Shown here in pieces: positions 53,286 to 61,285 of a DNA stretch of 64,000 bases (position 1 is its first letter; the number at the start of each line of letters is the position of its first letter). The stretch is taken from contig CAMFGW010000009.1 in assembly GCA_945952025.1 (NCBI GenBank), positions 1-64,000 of the forward strand, given 5' to 3'. Origin of the DNA: an uncultured Paracoccaceae bacterium. Its GTDB lineage: Bacteria; Pseudomonadota; Alphaproteobacteria; Rhodobacterales; Rhodobacteraceae. The notes under the pieces are model-generated. The model made no database searches. It was not told the origin of the DNA and saw only the letters and a program-made list of their open reading frames with translations. Made by a program: the position numbers and the translations under genes.

Positions 53286-53915
53286 TCACTTGGCTTCTTC
53301 GGTGCCGGGGCGCGCTTCCAGGATCTCGTCGATCAGGCCCCAGTCCTTGGCCTGCGCTGCATCCATGAAATTGTCGCGTTCGAGCGCGGCTTCGACCGCC
53401 TCGAGGTTCTGGCCGGTGTGCTTGACGTAGATCTCGTTCAGGCGACGCTTCAGTTTTTCGGTCTCGCGCGCGTGGATCATGATGTCGGTCGCCTGGCCCT
53501 GATAGCCGCCCGAGGGCTGGTGGACCATGATCCGGCTGTTCGGCAGCGAAAAGCGCATGCCCTTTTCGCCGGCGCAGAGCAGGAGCGAGCCCATCGAGGC
53601 CGCCTGCCCGATCACCAGGGTCGAGACCTTGGGCCGGATGTACTGCATCGTGTCGTAGATCGCGAGGCCCGAGGTCACGACGCCGCCGGGGCTGTTGATG
53701 TACATCGAGATTTCCTTCGAGGGGTTTTCCGCCTCGAGGAACAGAAGCTGCGCGCACATGAGCGTCGCCATGCCGTCATGGACGGGGCCGGCGACGAAGA
53801 TGATCCGCTCCTTCAGAAGTCGCGAATAGATGTCATAGGCACGCTCGCCGCGCGAGGTCTGTTCGACCACCATCGGCACAAGCGTATTCATATAGTGGTC
53901 GATCGGGTCTCTCAT
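53286..53915 (-). CDS. clpP: ATP-dependent Clp protease proteolytic subunit ClpP
   Basis: 209-residue serine peptidase forming the tetradecameric chamber used by ClpX and ClpA. The catalytic Ser is in [13 protein letters not shown], the His in [12 protein letters not shown] and the Asp in the last helix region. The hydrophobic N-terminal loop [23 protein letters not shown] is intact. The start MRDPIDHYM has GGCAGG upstream; a longer frame adds 20 non-conserved residues. Confidence 0.97.
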   Translation of the reverse strand: MRDPIDHYMNTLVPMVVEQTSRGERAYDIYSRLLKERIIFVAGPVHDGMATLMCAQLLFLEAENPSKEISMYINSPGGVVTSGLAIYDTMQYIRPKVSTLVIGQAASMGSLLLCAGEKGMRFSLPNSRIMVHQPSGGYQGQATDIMIHARETEKLKRRLNEIYVKHTGQNLEAVEAALERDNFMDAAQAKDWGLIDEILEARPGTEEAK

Positions 53916-54060
53916 TCCTGCCTGCCGTTCGCTGGGGTCGTTTCGGGGTCCGCAAAGGTCGTCTGCGACCCTCATATGGGAAAGTGCTTACCCGAATCTT
54001 AGTGGCGCGGCGCGGGGGCTGCAAGGGGAGGGGATTTTTCCACTGTGGGGGTGGCGCAGA

Positions 54061-54107
54061 GGCCCGATCCGGTGGCCCGATCCGGTGGCCCGGATCAGCC
54101 CGGATCA
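54061..54107. repeat. Short tandem repeats at the end of the DUF815 ATPase gene
   Basis: GGCCCGATCCGGT occurs twice in tandem, followed by GGCCCGGATCA and GCCCGGATCA, the last including the ATPase stop codon. The units can pair with each other (GATCCGG with CCGGATC) to give a hairpin that may act as the transcript end. It resembles the array at 30995 in ending exactly on a stop codon. Confidence 0.75.
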
Positions 54108-54944
54108 GATCGTGCGCCCCTCGCGCGCGGCGAGGTCCAGGAAAAACTGCCAGGCCACGCGGCCCGAGCGCGCGCCCCGCGTCGCCTGCCATTCGATCGC
54201 CTCGGCGACCAGCCGATCGCCGGGGACCGTCACGCCGTAGGCGGCGCAATAGCCCCGGATCATGTCGAGATATTCGTCCTGCGAGCAGGGATGGAACCCG
54301 AGCCAGAGGCCGAAGCGGTCCGACAGCGACACCTTTTCCTCGACCGCCTCGCCGGGCTGGATCGCGGTTGCACGCTCGTTCTCGATCATGTCGCGGGGCA
54401 TGAGGTGGCGGCGGTTCGATGTGGCGTAGAAGATCACATTCTCCGGTCGCCCCTCGATCCCGCCATCCAGCACCGCCTTCAGCGCCTTGTAGTGCGTGTC
54501 ATCGTGGCTGAACGACAGGTCGTCGCAGAAGAGGATGAAGCGCCGGTCGGGCGCCCGGCGCAAAAGGGTCAGGAGCCGGCCGATGGACCCCAGGTCCTCG
54601 CGCCCGATCTCGACCAACGTCAGGGGCAGGCCCTGGCGCCCGGCCTCGGCATGGACGGCCTTCACCAGGCTCGACTTGCCCATGCCGCGCGCGCCCCAGA
54701 GAAGCGCGTTGTTCGCAGGCAGGCCGCGCGCGAAATGCAGCGTATTGTCCAGCAGGATGTCGCGCACCCGGCCGATGGCCTTAAGAAGGTCAAGGTCGAC
54801 CCTTGCGACGCGCGGCACGGGCTGCAGCACGTCGGGGCTTTCCCGCCAGAGGAAGGCGTCTGCCGCGCCGAAGTCCGGCGCTGCCGCAGGCGGGGGCGCC
54901 AGCCGCTCGAGCGCGGCCGCGATCCGGTCGAGCGCGTCAGTCAT
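54105..54944 (-). CDS. DUF815 family AAA+ ATPase
   Basis: 279-residue ATP-binding protein. Residues 45-70 contain [18 protein letters not shown], then [21 protein letters not shown] with Walker A GARGMGKS. Walker B is [12 protein letters not shown] and sensor 1 is [13 protein letters not shown]. The C-terminal lid has [16 protein letters not shown] and [16 protein letters not shown]. The family is conserved, but its role is unknown. Coupled to tatC by a 4-nt overlap on the same strand (tatC upstream). Confidence 0.9.
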   Translation of the reverse strand: MTDALDRIAAALERLAPPPAAAPDFGAADAFLWRESPDVLQPVPRVARVDLDLLKAIGRVRDILLDNTLHFARGLPANNALLWGARGMGKSSLVKAVHAEAGRQGLPLTLVEIGREDLGSIGRLLTLLRRAPDRRFILFCDDLSFSHDDTHYKALKAVLDGGIEGRPENVIFYATSNRRHLMPRDMIENERATAIQPGEAVEEKVSLSDRFGLWLGFHPCSQDEYLDMIRGYCAAYGVTVPGDRLVAEAIEWQATRGARSGRVAWQFFLDLAAREGRTI

Positions 54945-55912
54945 TCGGTCTTGGCCGGCGGCTGCGGGTCCGTGGGCGTGTCTGCGGGCGTGTCGTCATC
55001 CTCGAACCACAGGCCCTCGGCCCGAAGCTGCGCCTCGCGCTGCTTTTCGTGGATGCGGATCAGGTAGATCGACACTTCGTAAAGCGGGTAGACGGCGAAG
55101 AAGAGGATGAGCTGGCTCATCACGTCCGGCGGCGTGACGATGGCCGCGACCGTCAGGATGGCGACGATGGCATATTTCCGGACGGAGGCGAGGCCCGATG
55201 AGGTCACGATGCCGGCCCGGCCCATGAGCGTCAAGAGGACCGGCAGCTGGAAGCAGATGCCGAAGGCGGTGATGAGCTTCATCGTCAGGCTGAGGTATTC
55301 CTGCATCGAGCCCTGGAAGACGATGCCCGCCGGCAGGGCCGAGGCCGCCGATCCGGCTGCGGCGCCTGCCGTCGTGCTTGCCGCCGCGCTTGCTGCCGTG
55401 CCTGCCGCCCCGCTGGCCGTTGCCAGAGCCGGGGCGGCCGCACCGCCCAGTGACAGGCCTTGCTGGAAGCTCAGGAAGAATTTGAAGGCGATGGGCAGCA
55501 CGACGTAATAGGCGAAGGCGCCGCCGATGAGGAACATGATCGGCGAGGCGATCAGGAAGGGCAGGAAGGCGTTCTTTTCCGACCGGTAAAGCCCCGGCGC
55601 CACGAAGCGCCAGAGCTGGTAGGCGATGAAGGGGAAGGACAGGGCCAGCCCGCCGAACATGGCGATCGAGACAGAGACGAAGAAGCCTTCCTGCAGCTTG
55701 ATGAGGGTCAGCGTGCAGGCCTGGCCCCGCGCCTCGAGCGCGCCGCAGATCGGGTGGGTCAGGAAGTTGAAGATCGGGTGCCAGACGAAATAGCAGACGA
55801 ACAGCGCCACGACGAAGGCGGCGATCGACCAGATGATGCGGTTCCTGAGCTCGATCAGGTGATCGAGAAGCGGCATCGCCGAGTCGTCGATACGGTCTTC
55901 GGTCGCGCTCAT
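54941..55912 (-). CDS. tatC: Twin-arginine translocase subunit TatC, with Ala-rich insert
   Basis: 323-residue six-helix membrane receptor for Tat signal peptides. [18 protein letters not shown] at the N-terminus holds the signal-binding Glu, and [29 protein letters not shown] is strongly conserved. The second periplasmic loop, usually about 20 residues, carries an extra Ala/Ser/Thr/Gly-rich stretch of roughly 40 residues (about 172-212). The hydrophilic C-tail ends [11 protein letters not shown]. It starts where tatB ends (ATGA). Confidence 0.96.
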   Translation of the reverse strand: MSATEDRIDDSAMPLLDHLIELRNRIIWSIAAFVVALFVCYFVWHPIFNFLTHPICGALEARGQACTLTLIKLQEGFFVSVSIAMFGGLALSFPFIAYQLWRFVAPGLYRSEKNAFLPFLIASPIMFLIGGAFAYYVVLPIAFKFFLSFQQGLSLGGAAAPALATASGAAGTAASAAASTTAGAAAGSAASALPAGIVFQGSMQEYLSLTMKLITAFGICFQLPVLLTLMGRAGIVTSSGLASVRKYAIVAILTVAAIVTPPDVMSQLILFFAVYPLYEVSIYLIRIHEKQREAQLRAEGLWFEDDDTPADTPTDPQPPAKTE

Positions 55913-56586
55913 GCGTCACCCGTTTCGGTCTTGGACTTTGTCGTCGCGCGGCGCTTGGCGGCGGGTTTGGCGGGGGCCTTGGCGGGTGAGGGTGCGGCCG
56001 CTTCGGGCTTCGGCGCGGCCACCTCGGCCTTGGGCTTGCGTGTGCGGGGTTTTGCGGCGGGCGCGACCAGTGCTGCCGCTTCGACCTTCGGCTTGCGGGG
56101 TGCGCGCGGCTTGGCGGCGGCCTTGGGCTGCGGCTCCAGTTCCGGCGGCATTTCAAGGAAGGGGTCGGGCTCTGCCGCCGCCGTTACTTGCGCAGCCGCT
56201 TCGGCAGCCGCTTCGGCAGCCTTGTCCGCAGCGGTGGCTGCGGCCGGGCTGGCCAGGACCGGCTGGGGCGACGGCTTCGGCGCCGGTTTCTGCTTCGTCA
56301 CCGGGTCGAGCGGGCTCCATTTCTCGAACTTGTCGGCGGCATTTTCCAGGGCGGCAATCCCGAGCGACTTCTTCGAGGTCGCGTCCTTCACGTCCTTCAT
56401 CGCCTCGTGGATGCCGCTCGACTTCGCCGCCTCGTCCATGGCGCGCTGGAACTCGCGCGCCATGCTGCGCGCCCGCGCCGTGAAGCGGCCGAGCGTGCGG
56501 AACATGATGGGCAGGTCCTTCGGCCCCACGACGATCAGCGCCACGAGCCCAATGAGCAGAAGCTCGCTCCAGCCTATGTCAAGCAT
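55909..56586 (-). CDS. tatB: Sec-independent translocase TatB, long tail
   Basis: 225 residues. The N-terminal helix [26 protein letters not shown] and the amphipathic helix [27 protein letters not shown] are canonical. Beyond residue 75 the protein is a long Ala/Pro/Lys-rich tail ([15 protein letters not shown], repeats of PRxPKxEAAA), disordered and probably dispensable. It works with TatC in signal-peptide recognition. It is separated from tatA by 94 nt that contain a direct repeat of TTCCAGCCTGTG. Confidence 0.93.
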   Translation of the reverse strand: MLDIGWSELLLIGLVALIVVGPKDLPIMFRTLGRFTARARSMAREFQRAMDEAAKSSGIHEAMKDVKDATSKKSLGIAALENAADKFEKWSPLDPVTKQKPAPKPSPQPVLASPAAATAADKAAEAAAEAAAQVTAAAEPDPFLEMPPELEPQPKAAAKPRAPRKPKVEAAALVAPAAKPRTRKPKAEVAAPKPEAAAPSPAKAPAKPAAKRRATTKSKTETGDA

Positions 56587-56680
56587 TCAATGCCCCCTGC
56601 CCCGGGCGTTCCCCGCACCGGGAATTCCAGCCTGTGATTTCCAGCCTGTGTTCCCGCCGGCGCATCTGCGCCCTGCCGGT

Positions 56681-56896
56681 TCAGACTTTGGTCTTTTCGC
56701 TTTCCGGGGTCACGTCGCGCGCGGTATCGGCCGCCTCTCGGTCGATCTCGGCCTGGCCATCGCTCACGCCCTTCTTGAAGGACGAGATGCCCTTGCCGAC
56801 CTCGCCCATCAGCGAGGACACCTTGCCCTTGCCAAAAAGGACCAGCACGACGACCGCGATGATCAGGATATGCATCAGGCTGAAGGAACCCATCAC
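56681..56896 (-). CDS. tatA: Twin-arginine translocase subunit TatA
   Basis: 71 residues: short membrane helix [20 protein letters not shown] with the FGKGK hinge, amphipathic helix [19 protein letters not shown] and an acidic tail. It forms the variable-size translocation pore. First gene of tatA-tatB-tatC-DUF815. The start could be either of two adjacent ATGs. Confidence 0.95.
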   Translation of the reverse strand: MMGSFSLMHILIIAVVVLVLFGKGKVSSLMGEVGKGISSFKKGVSDGQAEIDREAADTARDVTPESEKTKV

Positions 56897-57030
56897 CCAC
56901 TCCTTTGTTGGTGCCGCATCCGTCGCGCGGCGTTCGGCAAATGGTCTATCCTGCCCGGCGCCGCCGCGAAAGGCCGCGTCCGGGGTGCGTCACGGCAGGG
57001 CACCCGGAATCGGCCGCCGCGGCGCCCCCT

Positions 57031-57070
57031 CAACTGACCGCTTCCTGTCAGTTGGCGGGGCGGCTATGCT
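57031..57070 (+). promoter_or_regulatory. Operator and promoter of the WYL regulator
   Basis: CAACTGAC and GTCAGTTG form a perfect 8-bp inverted repeat with an 8-nt centre (57031-57054), containing TGAC/GTCA half-sites as is usual for YafY-type regulators. TATGCT at 57065-57070 is 6 nt before the ATG, which would place the transcription start at the initiation codon (leaderless mRNA). Autorepression is likely. The rest of the 180-nt gap serves tatA. Confidence 0.65.
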
Positions 57071-57076
57071 CTGGCG

Positions 57077-57739
57077 ATGCAAAGCGACCGGCTGCACCGA
57101 CTGATCGACCTTCTGCGCGACGGCGAGCTGCACCGCGCGGCCGATCTAGCGCGCGCGCTTGGCGTCAGCGACCGCACGATCTGGCGCGACATGGACCGGC
57201 TGCGCGCCTCGGGCCTGCCGGTCGAGGGGGCGCGGGGCGTGGGCTACATGCTGACGGCGCCGATCACGCTGCCCCCCGTCGCGCTGACCCAGGCCGAGAT
57301 GGAGGCGCTGCGGCTTGGCATCGCCCTTGTGGCCAGCGCGGCCGACGGGGCGCTTTCCTATGCGGCGCGAACACTTGGCCAGAAGCTCGCGGCCGTCTCG
57401 CCGGGCGCGGGGGCCGCGCCGCCGGTCGACAGTTTCGTCTTCGCCAGCCCCGAGGCCCAGCGCGCCGCCCCCCACCTGCCCGCGCTCCGCGCCGCGATCC
57501 AGGCGTCCGAGGTCCTGTCGCTGACCTACCGCGACCTGGCCGGGCGCACCACGACCCAGCGCATCCGGCCCTTGCAGCTTGAATATTGGGGACGGCTCTG
57601 GACGCTTCTGGCCTGGTGCGAACGCCGCCGCGCCTTCCACAGCTTTCGCATCGACCTGGTTGAAAGCGTCAGCCGCACCGAGGACCATTTCCATGCCGAG
57701 CCGGGCAAGACGCTCGCGGATCACCGGGCGCGGGCCTGA
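57077..57739 (+). CDS. YafY-type WYL-domain transcriptional regulator
   Basis: 220 residues. The N-terminal HTH_11 domain reads RLHRLIDLLRDGELHRAADLARALGVSDRTIWRDMDRLRASGLP, then VEGARGVGYMLTAPI. The WYL domain (about 135-205) has VLSLTYRDLAGRTTTQRIRPLQLEYWGRLWTLLAWCERRRAFHSFRID. WYL domains sense ligands, often nucleic-acid fragments in other families, but YafY ligands are unknown. Convergent with the ABC ATPase gene. Confidence 0.9.
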   Translation: MQSDRLHRLIDLLRDGELHRAADLARALGVSDRTIWRDMDRLRASGLPVEGARGVGYMLTAPITLPPVALTQAEMEALRLGIALVASAADGALSYAARTLGQKLAAVSPGAGAAPPVDSFVFASPEAQRAAPHLPALRAAIQASEVLSLTYRDLAGRTTTQRIRPLQLEYWGRLWTLLAWCERRRAFHSFRIDLVESVSRTEDHFHAEPGKTLADHRARA

Positions 57740-57757
57740 GGGCGGCCAGACGCCGCA

Positions 57758-58879
57758 TCAGACCCGGGGGAAGATCAGGCAGCGGTCGCGGCGGACCATG
57801 AGCCACATGGTCGTGCCGGGCTTCGGCAGGAAGACGTTCGGCACCGTGGCCTTCAGGCAGGCGCCACCGTCGGCCAGCCGGAACTCGATCAGGCTCTCGC
57901 GGCCCAGGAACCGCGCCCGCTCGACGATCGCCCGCGCCGCCGTGCCCTGTTCGGGAGTGGGCGCCGGGCCCCTGCCATCGCGGTCGAAGTCGATGCGGAT
58001 GTGCTGGGGGCGGATCACGATCTCGACCTCGGCCCCGTCCGGCACGCCGGGCACCAGGAAGGCGCCGAAGGGGGTTTCCGCCAGCGCCCCCCGCACCCGC
58101 GCCGTGAGCAGGTTGACGTCCGAAAAGAAGGCGGCCGCGTTGCGGTCCACGGGGGCGTTGTACAGGTTGTAGGGCGCGCCGCGCTGGACGATGCGGCCGT
58201 TGCGCATCAGCAGGATCTCGTCGGCCATGCGCATTGCCTCGTGCGGCTCGTGCGTGACCAGAAGGACCGCCGTCCCCGCCTCTTTCAGAAGGGCGAGCGT
58301 GTCGTCGCGGATACCGTCGCGCAGGCGTTCGTCCAGGCCCGAAAAGGGCTCGTCCATCAGCAGGACGCGGGGGCGGGGCGCGAGCGCGCGGGCCAGCGCC
58401 ACGCGCTGCTGCTCGCCGCCCGATAGCTCGTGCGGATATTTCGGCCCGAACCCCTTCAGGGACACACGCTCGAGCAGTTCGTCGACCCGGCGCGCCCTGC
58501 CCTCGGCCTGGCGCGGCAGGCCGAAGGCCACGTTGTCGGCGACCGACAGGTGCGGGAAGAGCGCGAAATCCTGGAACATCAGGCCGATGCCCCGCGCCTC
58601 GGGCGGCAGGAAGGTGCCGCCGCCGGCGATCAGGCGACCATCGGCGCGGATGGTGCCCGCGTCCTGCACGTCGACGCCGGCCAGGATGCGCAAGGTCGTC
58701 GACTTGCCGCAGCCCGAGGGGCCGAGAAGGCATGTGACCTGACCGGCGGGAATGGCGAAGCCGACACCATCCAGCACCGTGCGCGGCCCGAAGCGGCGCA
58801 CCAGACCCTCGGCCGCGATGCGGGGGGCGGGTGCCGTCGGGCCGGCGGCGGACTTGTCTGGGGCGGGCGCGCTGTCCAT
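57758..58879 (-). CDS. ABC transporter ATPase, FbpC/Fe3+-type, orphan
   Basis: 373 residues. Walker A is GPSGCGKS, the signature is LSGGEQQRVALARALAPRP, Walker B is VLLMDEPFSGLD, and the switch His is in LLVTHEPHEAMRMAD. The C-terminal TOBE-like part (about 250-370) fits FbpC and related ferric or polyamine importers. No permease or binding-protein gene lies beside it, so it may serve a transporter encoded elsewhere. The N-terminal 20 residues are Ala/Pro-rich. Confidence 0.88.
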   Translation of the reverse strand: MDSAPAPDKSAAGPTAPAPRIAAEGLVRRFGPRTVLDGVGFAIPAGQVTCLLGPSGCGKSTTLRILAGVDVQDAGTIRADGRLIAGGGTFLPPEARGIGLMFQDFALFPHLSVADNVAFGLPRQAEGRARRVDELLERVSLKGFGPKYPHELSGGEQQRVALARALAPRPRVLLMDEPFSGLDERLRDGIRDDTLALLKEAGTAVLLVTHEPHEAMRMADEILLMRNGRIVQRGAPYNLYNAPVDRNAAAFFSDVNLLTARVRGALAETPFGAFLVPGVPDGAEVEIVIRPQHIRIDFDRDGRGPAPTPEQGTAARAIVERARFLGRESLIEFRLADGGACLKATVPNVFLPKPGTTMWLMVRRDRCLIFPRV

Positions 58880-58951
58880 CGGTCCCTTATGAAAACCGTC
58901 AGCTATTCGCTCCGGCTCTAGCAGCCCCCTGCCCCGGCTGCAAGACAGCCC

Positions 58952-59731
58952 TCAGATCGTGGCGTTCAGCGCACCGCCGTCGATCACCAGGTTCTGCCCG
59001 AGGATGAAGCCCGCATGCTGGCTGCACAGGAAGGCGCAGGCCGCGCCGAACTCCTCAGCCGTGCCATAGCGGCCAGCGGGTATTTCGGCTGCGCGGGCCT
59101 TCCTCACCTCTTCGGGGCTGATACCCCTGGCCTTCGCCGCGCTGCCGTCGAGCGAGATCGCGCGGTCCGTCGCATGGATACCGGGCAGAAGGTTGTTGAT
59201 CGTCACCCCCCGCGCCGCCACCTGCCGCGCGGTTCCGGCGACAAAGCCCGTCAGTCCCGCGCGCGCGGTGTTCGAGAGGCCCAGTTGCGGGATCGGCGCC
59301 TTGACCGAGAAGGAGGTGATGTTGACGACCCGCCCCCAGCCCCGCTCCATCATGGCAGGCAAGAGCGCCTGCATCAGCGCGACAGGCGTCAGCAGGTTCG
59401 CGTCGAAGGCCCGGATGAAATCGTCGCGCGACCAGTCGGACCAGAGGCCGGGGGGCGGGCCGCCGGCGTTCGTCACCAGGATGTCGGCGCCCCGTGCGGC
59501 CGCGAGGACCGGCGCGCGTCCGGCATCGGTGGTGATGTCGCCCGCGACCTCGTCCACGCGGACGCCGTAGTGGCGGCGGATATGGTCGGCGGTCGCGGCC
59601 AGCGCCTCGGCCCCCCGCGCGTTCAGGACCAGATCGACCCCTTCGGCCGCGAGCGCCTCGGCACAGCCGCGGCCGAGCCCCTTCGATCCGGCGCAGACGA
59701 GTGCCCGCTTGCCACGCAACCCCATATCCAT
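58952..59731 (-). CDS. SDR-family protein lacking the usual Tyr/Lys pair
   Basis: 259-residue Rossmann protein. The nucleotide-binding stretch is RALVCAGSKGLGRGCAEALA (SKGLGRG for TGxxxGxG), then ILVTNAGGPPPG (NAG) and VNITSFSVKAP (Ser). Where SDR enzymes have YxxxK, this one reads LGLSNTARAGLTGF, with Ser and Arg in place of Tyr and Lys. A subgroup annotated as FabG-like oxidoreductases shares this SNxxR motif. The NAD(P)-binding core is intact, but classical catalysis is doubtful. C-terminus FILGQNLVIDGG is standard. Confidence 0.85.
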   Translation of the reverse strand: MDMGLRGKRALVCAGSKGLGRGCAEALAAEGVDLVLNARGAEALAATADHIRRHYGVRVDEVAGDITTDAGRAPVLAAARGADILVTNAGGPPPGLWSDWSRDDFIRAFDANLLTPVALMQALLPAMMERGWGRVVNITSFSVKAPIPQLGLSNTARAGLTGFVAGTARQVAARGVTINNLLPGIHATDRAISLDGSAAKARGISPEEVRKARAAEIPAGRYGTAEEFGAACAFLCSQHAGFILGQNLVIDGGALNATI

Positions 59732-59803
59732 CGCTTTCCCCTTTTCTGGCCCTCTTTGGCCCCTATTTAGGCAAACAGGCGTACGAGCCTACTAAACCTT
59801 CGT

Positions 59804-59818
59804 TTAACTCGAGCTTAA
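59804..59818 (+). promoter_or_regulatory. CtrA box upstream of the Hint-domain gene
   Basis: TTAA-CTCGAGC-TTAA, with TTAACC on its right, matches the CtrA consensus TTAA-N7-TTAA exactly. It sits 71 nt before the Hint gene start in the gap between it and the divergent SDR gene. CtrA is the alphaproteobacterial response regulator that controls motility, cell-cycle or gene-transfer-agent genes depending on lineage. Confidence 0.75.
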
Positions 59819-59888
59819 CCCTGCGCTGCGATCTTGACCCCGTGCAGGGACCGCGCACAAGGGGTAGAGGCCACAACCACAGAACGCC

Positions 59889-60923
59889 ATGTCCATCCAC
59901 CCGCCCCCGCGCAACGACCATACGACCGCCCGGCGCGGGCAACGCGGTGTGCCGGCCTATGGCGCAGGCGCGCTGCGCGTCGTGCAGGGTGCCAACCTCG
60001 GCGATCCGGTCGGCGGGGCGGAGGAATGCCAGCCGGGCGACATCTACCGGCTGAGGGCCGACGCCAAGTCGCGGCGGATCCTGCTTGCGGCGACCGATCC
60101 GGCCGAAGGTGCCATGCCACAATATATCGCCACGGGTTCGGCGGTCGGCACGGCGGGCGACGCGCTCTGGCCGCTCGCGCTTCTGACGCTTCTGTCGGCG
60201 ACGGGCGAACGGGTGGTGGTGGTCACGGCCTGGCTCGAACCGGCCGACCAGATCTTCGCGATCGCGCTGTCGCCGCTGGTGCCGGGCGCGGACTATACGC
60301 TGATCGACATCGACGCCGACACCTCGCGCGTGGCGCTGGCCGACGTGATCTGCGTGTCGTTTGCGGCCGGCACGCTCATCACGCTGCCGGGCGGGCGCCA
60401 GGCCGCGATCGAGCGGCTCCGGCCCGGCGATCCGGTCCTGACGCGCGACGGCGGGCCCCAGACGCTGCGCTGGATCGGCAAGGCGACGCTTCGCGCGACC
60501 GGGGGCTTTGCGCCCGTCGTCATCTCTGCCGGAACGCTCGGCAACCTTGGCGACCTGATCGTCAGCCCGCACCACCGGCTGTTCCTTTACCAGCGCGGCG
60601 CCGCGCGGATCGGGCCGCAGGCCGAGGTGCTGGTGCAGGCCAAGCATCTGGTCGACGACCAGCGCGTCTGGCGGCGCGAGGGCGGCTATGTCGACTATTA
60701 TAGCCTGGCCTTCGACCGGCACGAGATCATCTTTGCCGAAGGCACCGCCGCCGAAAGCCTGTGCGTGACCGACGACAGCCTGCAGGTCCTGCCGCCGGCA
60801 CTCGCCGAAGACCTGCGCACCCGCTTCCCCGGCCTGAGCCACGCCCCCCATTTCGCGCCCGAGGCTGGGCGCGCGGCGCTCGACGGACCGGCGCTGTCGC
60901 GGATCCTCAGGCCGGGGTCTTAG
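59889..60923 (+). CDS. Hint-domain protein (Ser variant)
   Basis: 344 residues. The N-terminal 150 residues are a family-specific domain without signal peptide. The Hint_2 domain is at about 155-300: SFAAGTLITLPGGRQAAIERLRPGDPVLTRDGGPQTLRWIG, VISAGTLGNLGDLIVSPHHRLFLYQ (His in SPHHR kept) and EVLVQAKHLVDD. The usual first-residue Cys of Hint is Ser in VSFAAGT. C-terminal segment SLAFDRHEIIFAEGTAAESL is typical. Such proteins are abundant in Rhodobacterales and often secreted by type I systems. It has a CtrA box upstream and a structured repeat 19 nt after its stop. Confidence 0.88.
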   Translation: MSIHPPPRNDHTTARRGQRGVPAYGAGALRVVQGANLGDPVGGAEECQPGDIYRLRADAKSRRILLAATDPAEGAMPQYIATGSAVGTAGDALWPLALLTLLSATGERVVVVTAWLEPADQIFAIALSPLVPGADYTLIDIDADTSRVALADVICVSFAAGTLITLPGGRQAAIERLRPGDPVLTRDGGPQTLRWIGKATLRATGGFAPVVISAGTLGNLGDLIVSPHHRLFLYQRGAARIGPQAEVLVQAKHLVDDQRVWRREGGYVDYYSLAFDRHEIIFAEGTAAESLCVTDDSLQVLPPALAEDLRTRFPGLSHAPHFAPEAGRAALDGPALSRILRPGS

Positions 60924-60942
60924 GTCGGACGAGGTTAGAAAT

Positions 60943-61165
60943 GGCCGGGCCCGGGCGGGATCAGGAAACGCGACCCGCGTTTCCCCCGGCCGTGCGGAAG
61001 CGTCACCGCTGGACCGCTGATGTCATTCACCGCCAAAGGCCGGCGTCTGCCCCGGTGGACGCGGAAGCGCCCGCCATGGGCGGGGCGGGCGCTGGCCGGT
61101 GGCTTTGGGCCACCGGCCGGGACAAAAGGCCGAGCCATCGCATGGCAGAGGCAACGGCCTCTGCC
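60943..61165 (+). repeat. Structured 3'-UTR repeat, copy C (downstream of the Hint gene)
   Basis: Inverted relative to copies A and B on the chromosome but in the same orientation relative to its upstream gene. Stems are GGAAACGCG/CGCGTTTCC (60964-60984), a GCGCCCGCC-type stem (about 61066-61095), GGCCGGTGGC/GCCACCGGCC (about 61093-61118) and GGCAGAGGC/GCCTCTGCC (61144-61165). The core is at 61006-61024. The remaining gap to prfC (61166-61285) contains only leader sequence and an AAGGA ribosome site. Confidence 0.9.
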
Positions 61166-61285
61166 AACCGGGGGTCAGATAGCGTCAGGAAGCAGCGCCC
61201 AACGCCTACCCTACCAAAGGCCGCCCGGATTGCGGGCAGGCGCCCCTTTCGCTAAAGGCCGGGACCAAGCCTTCCAAGGATCGCC

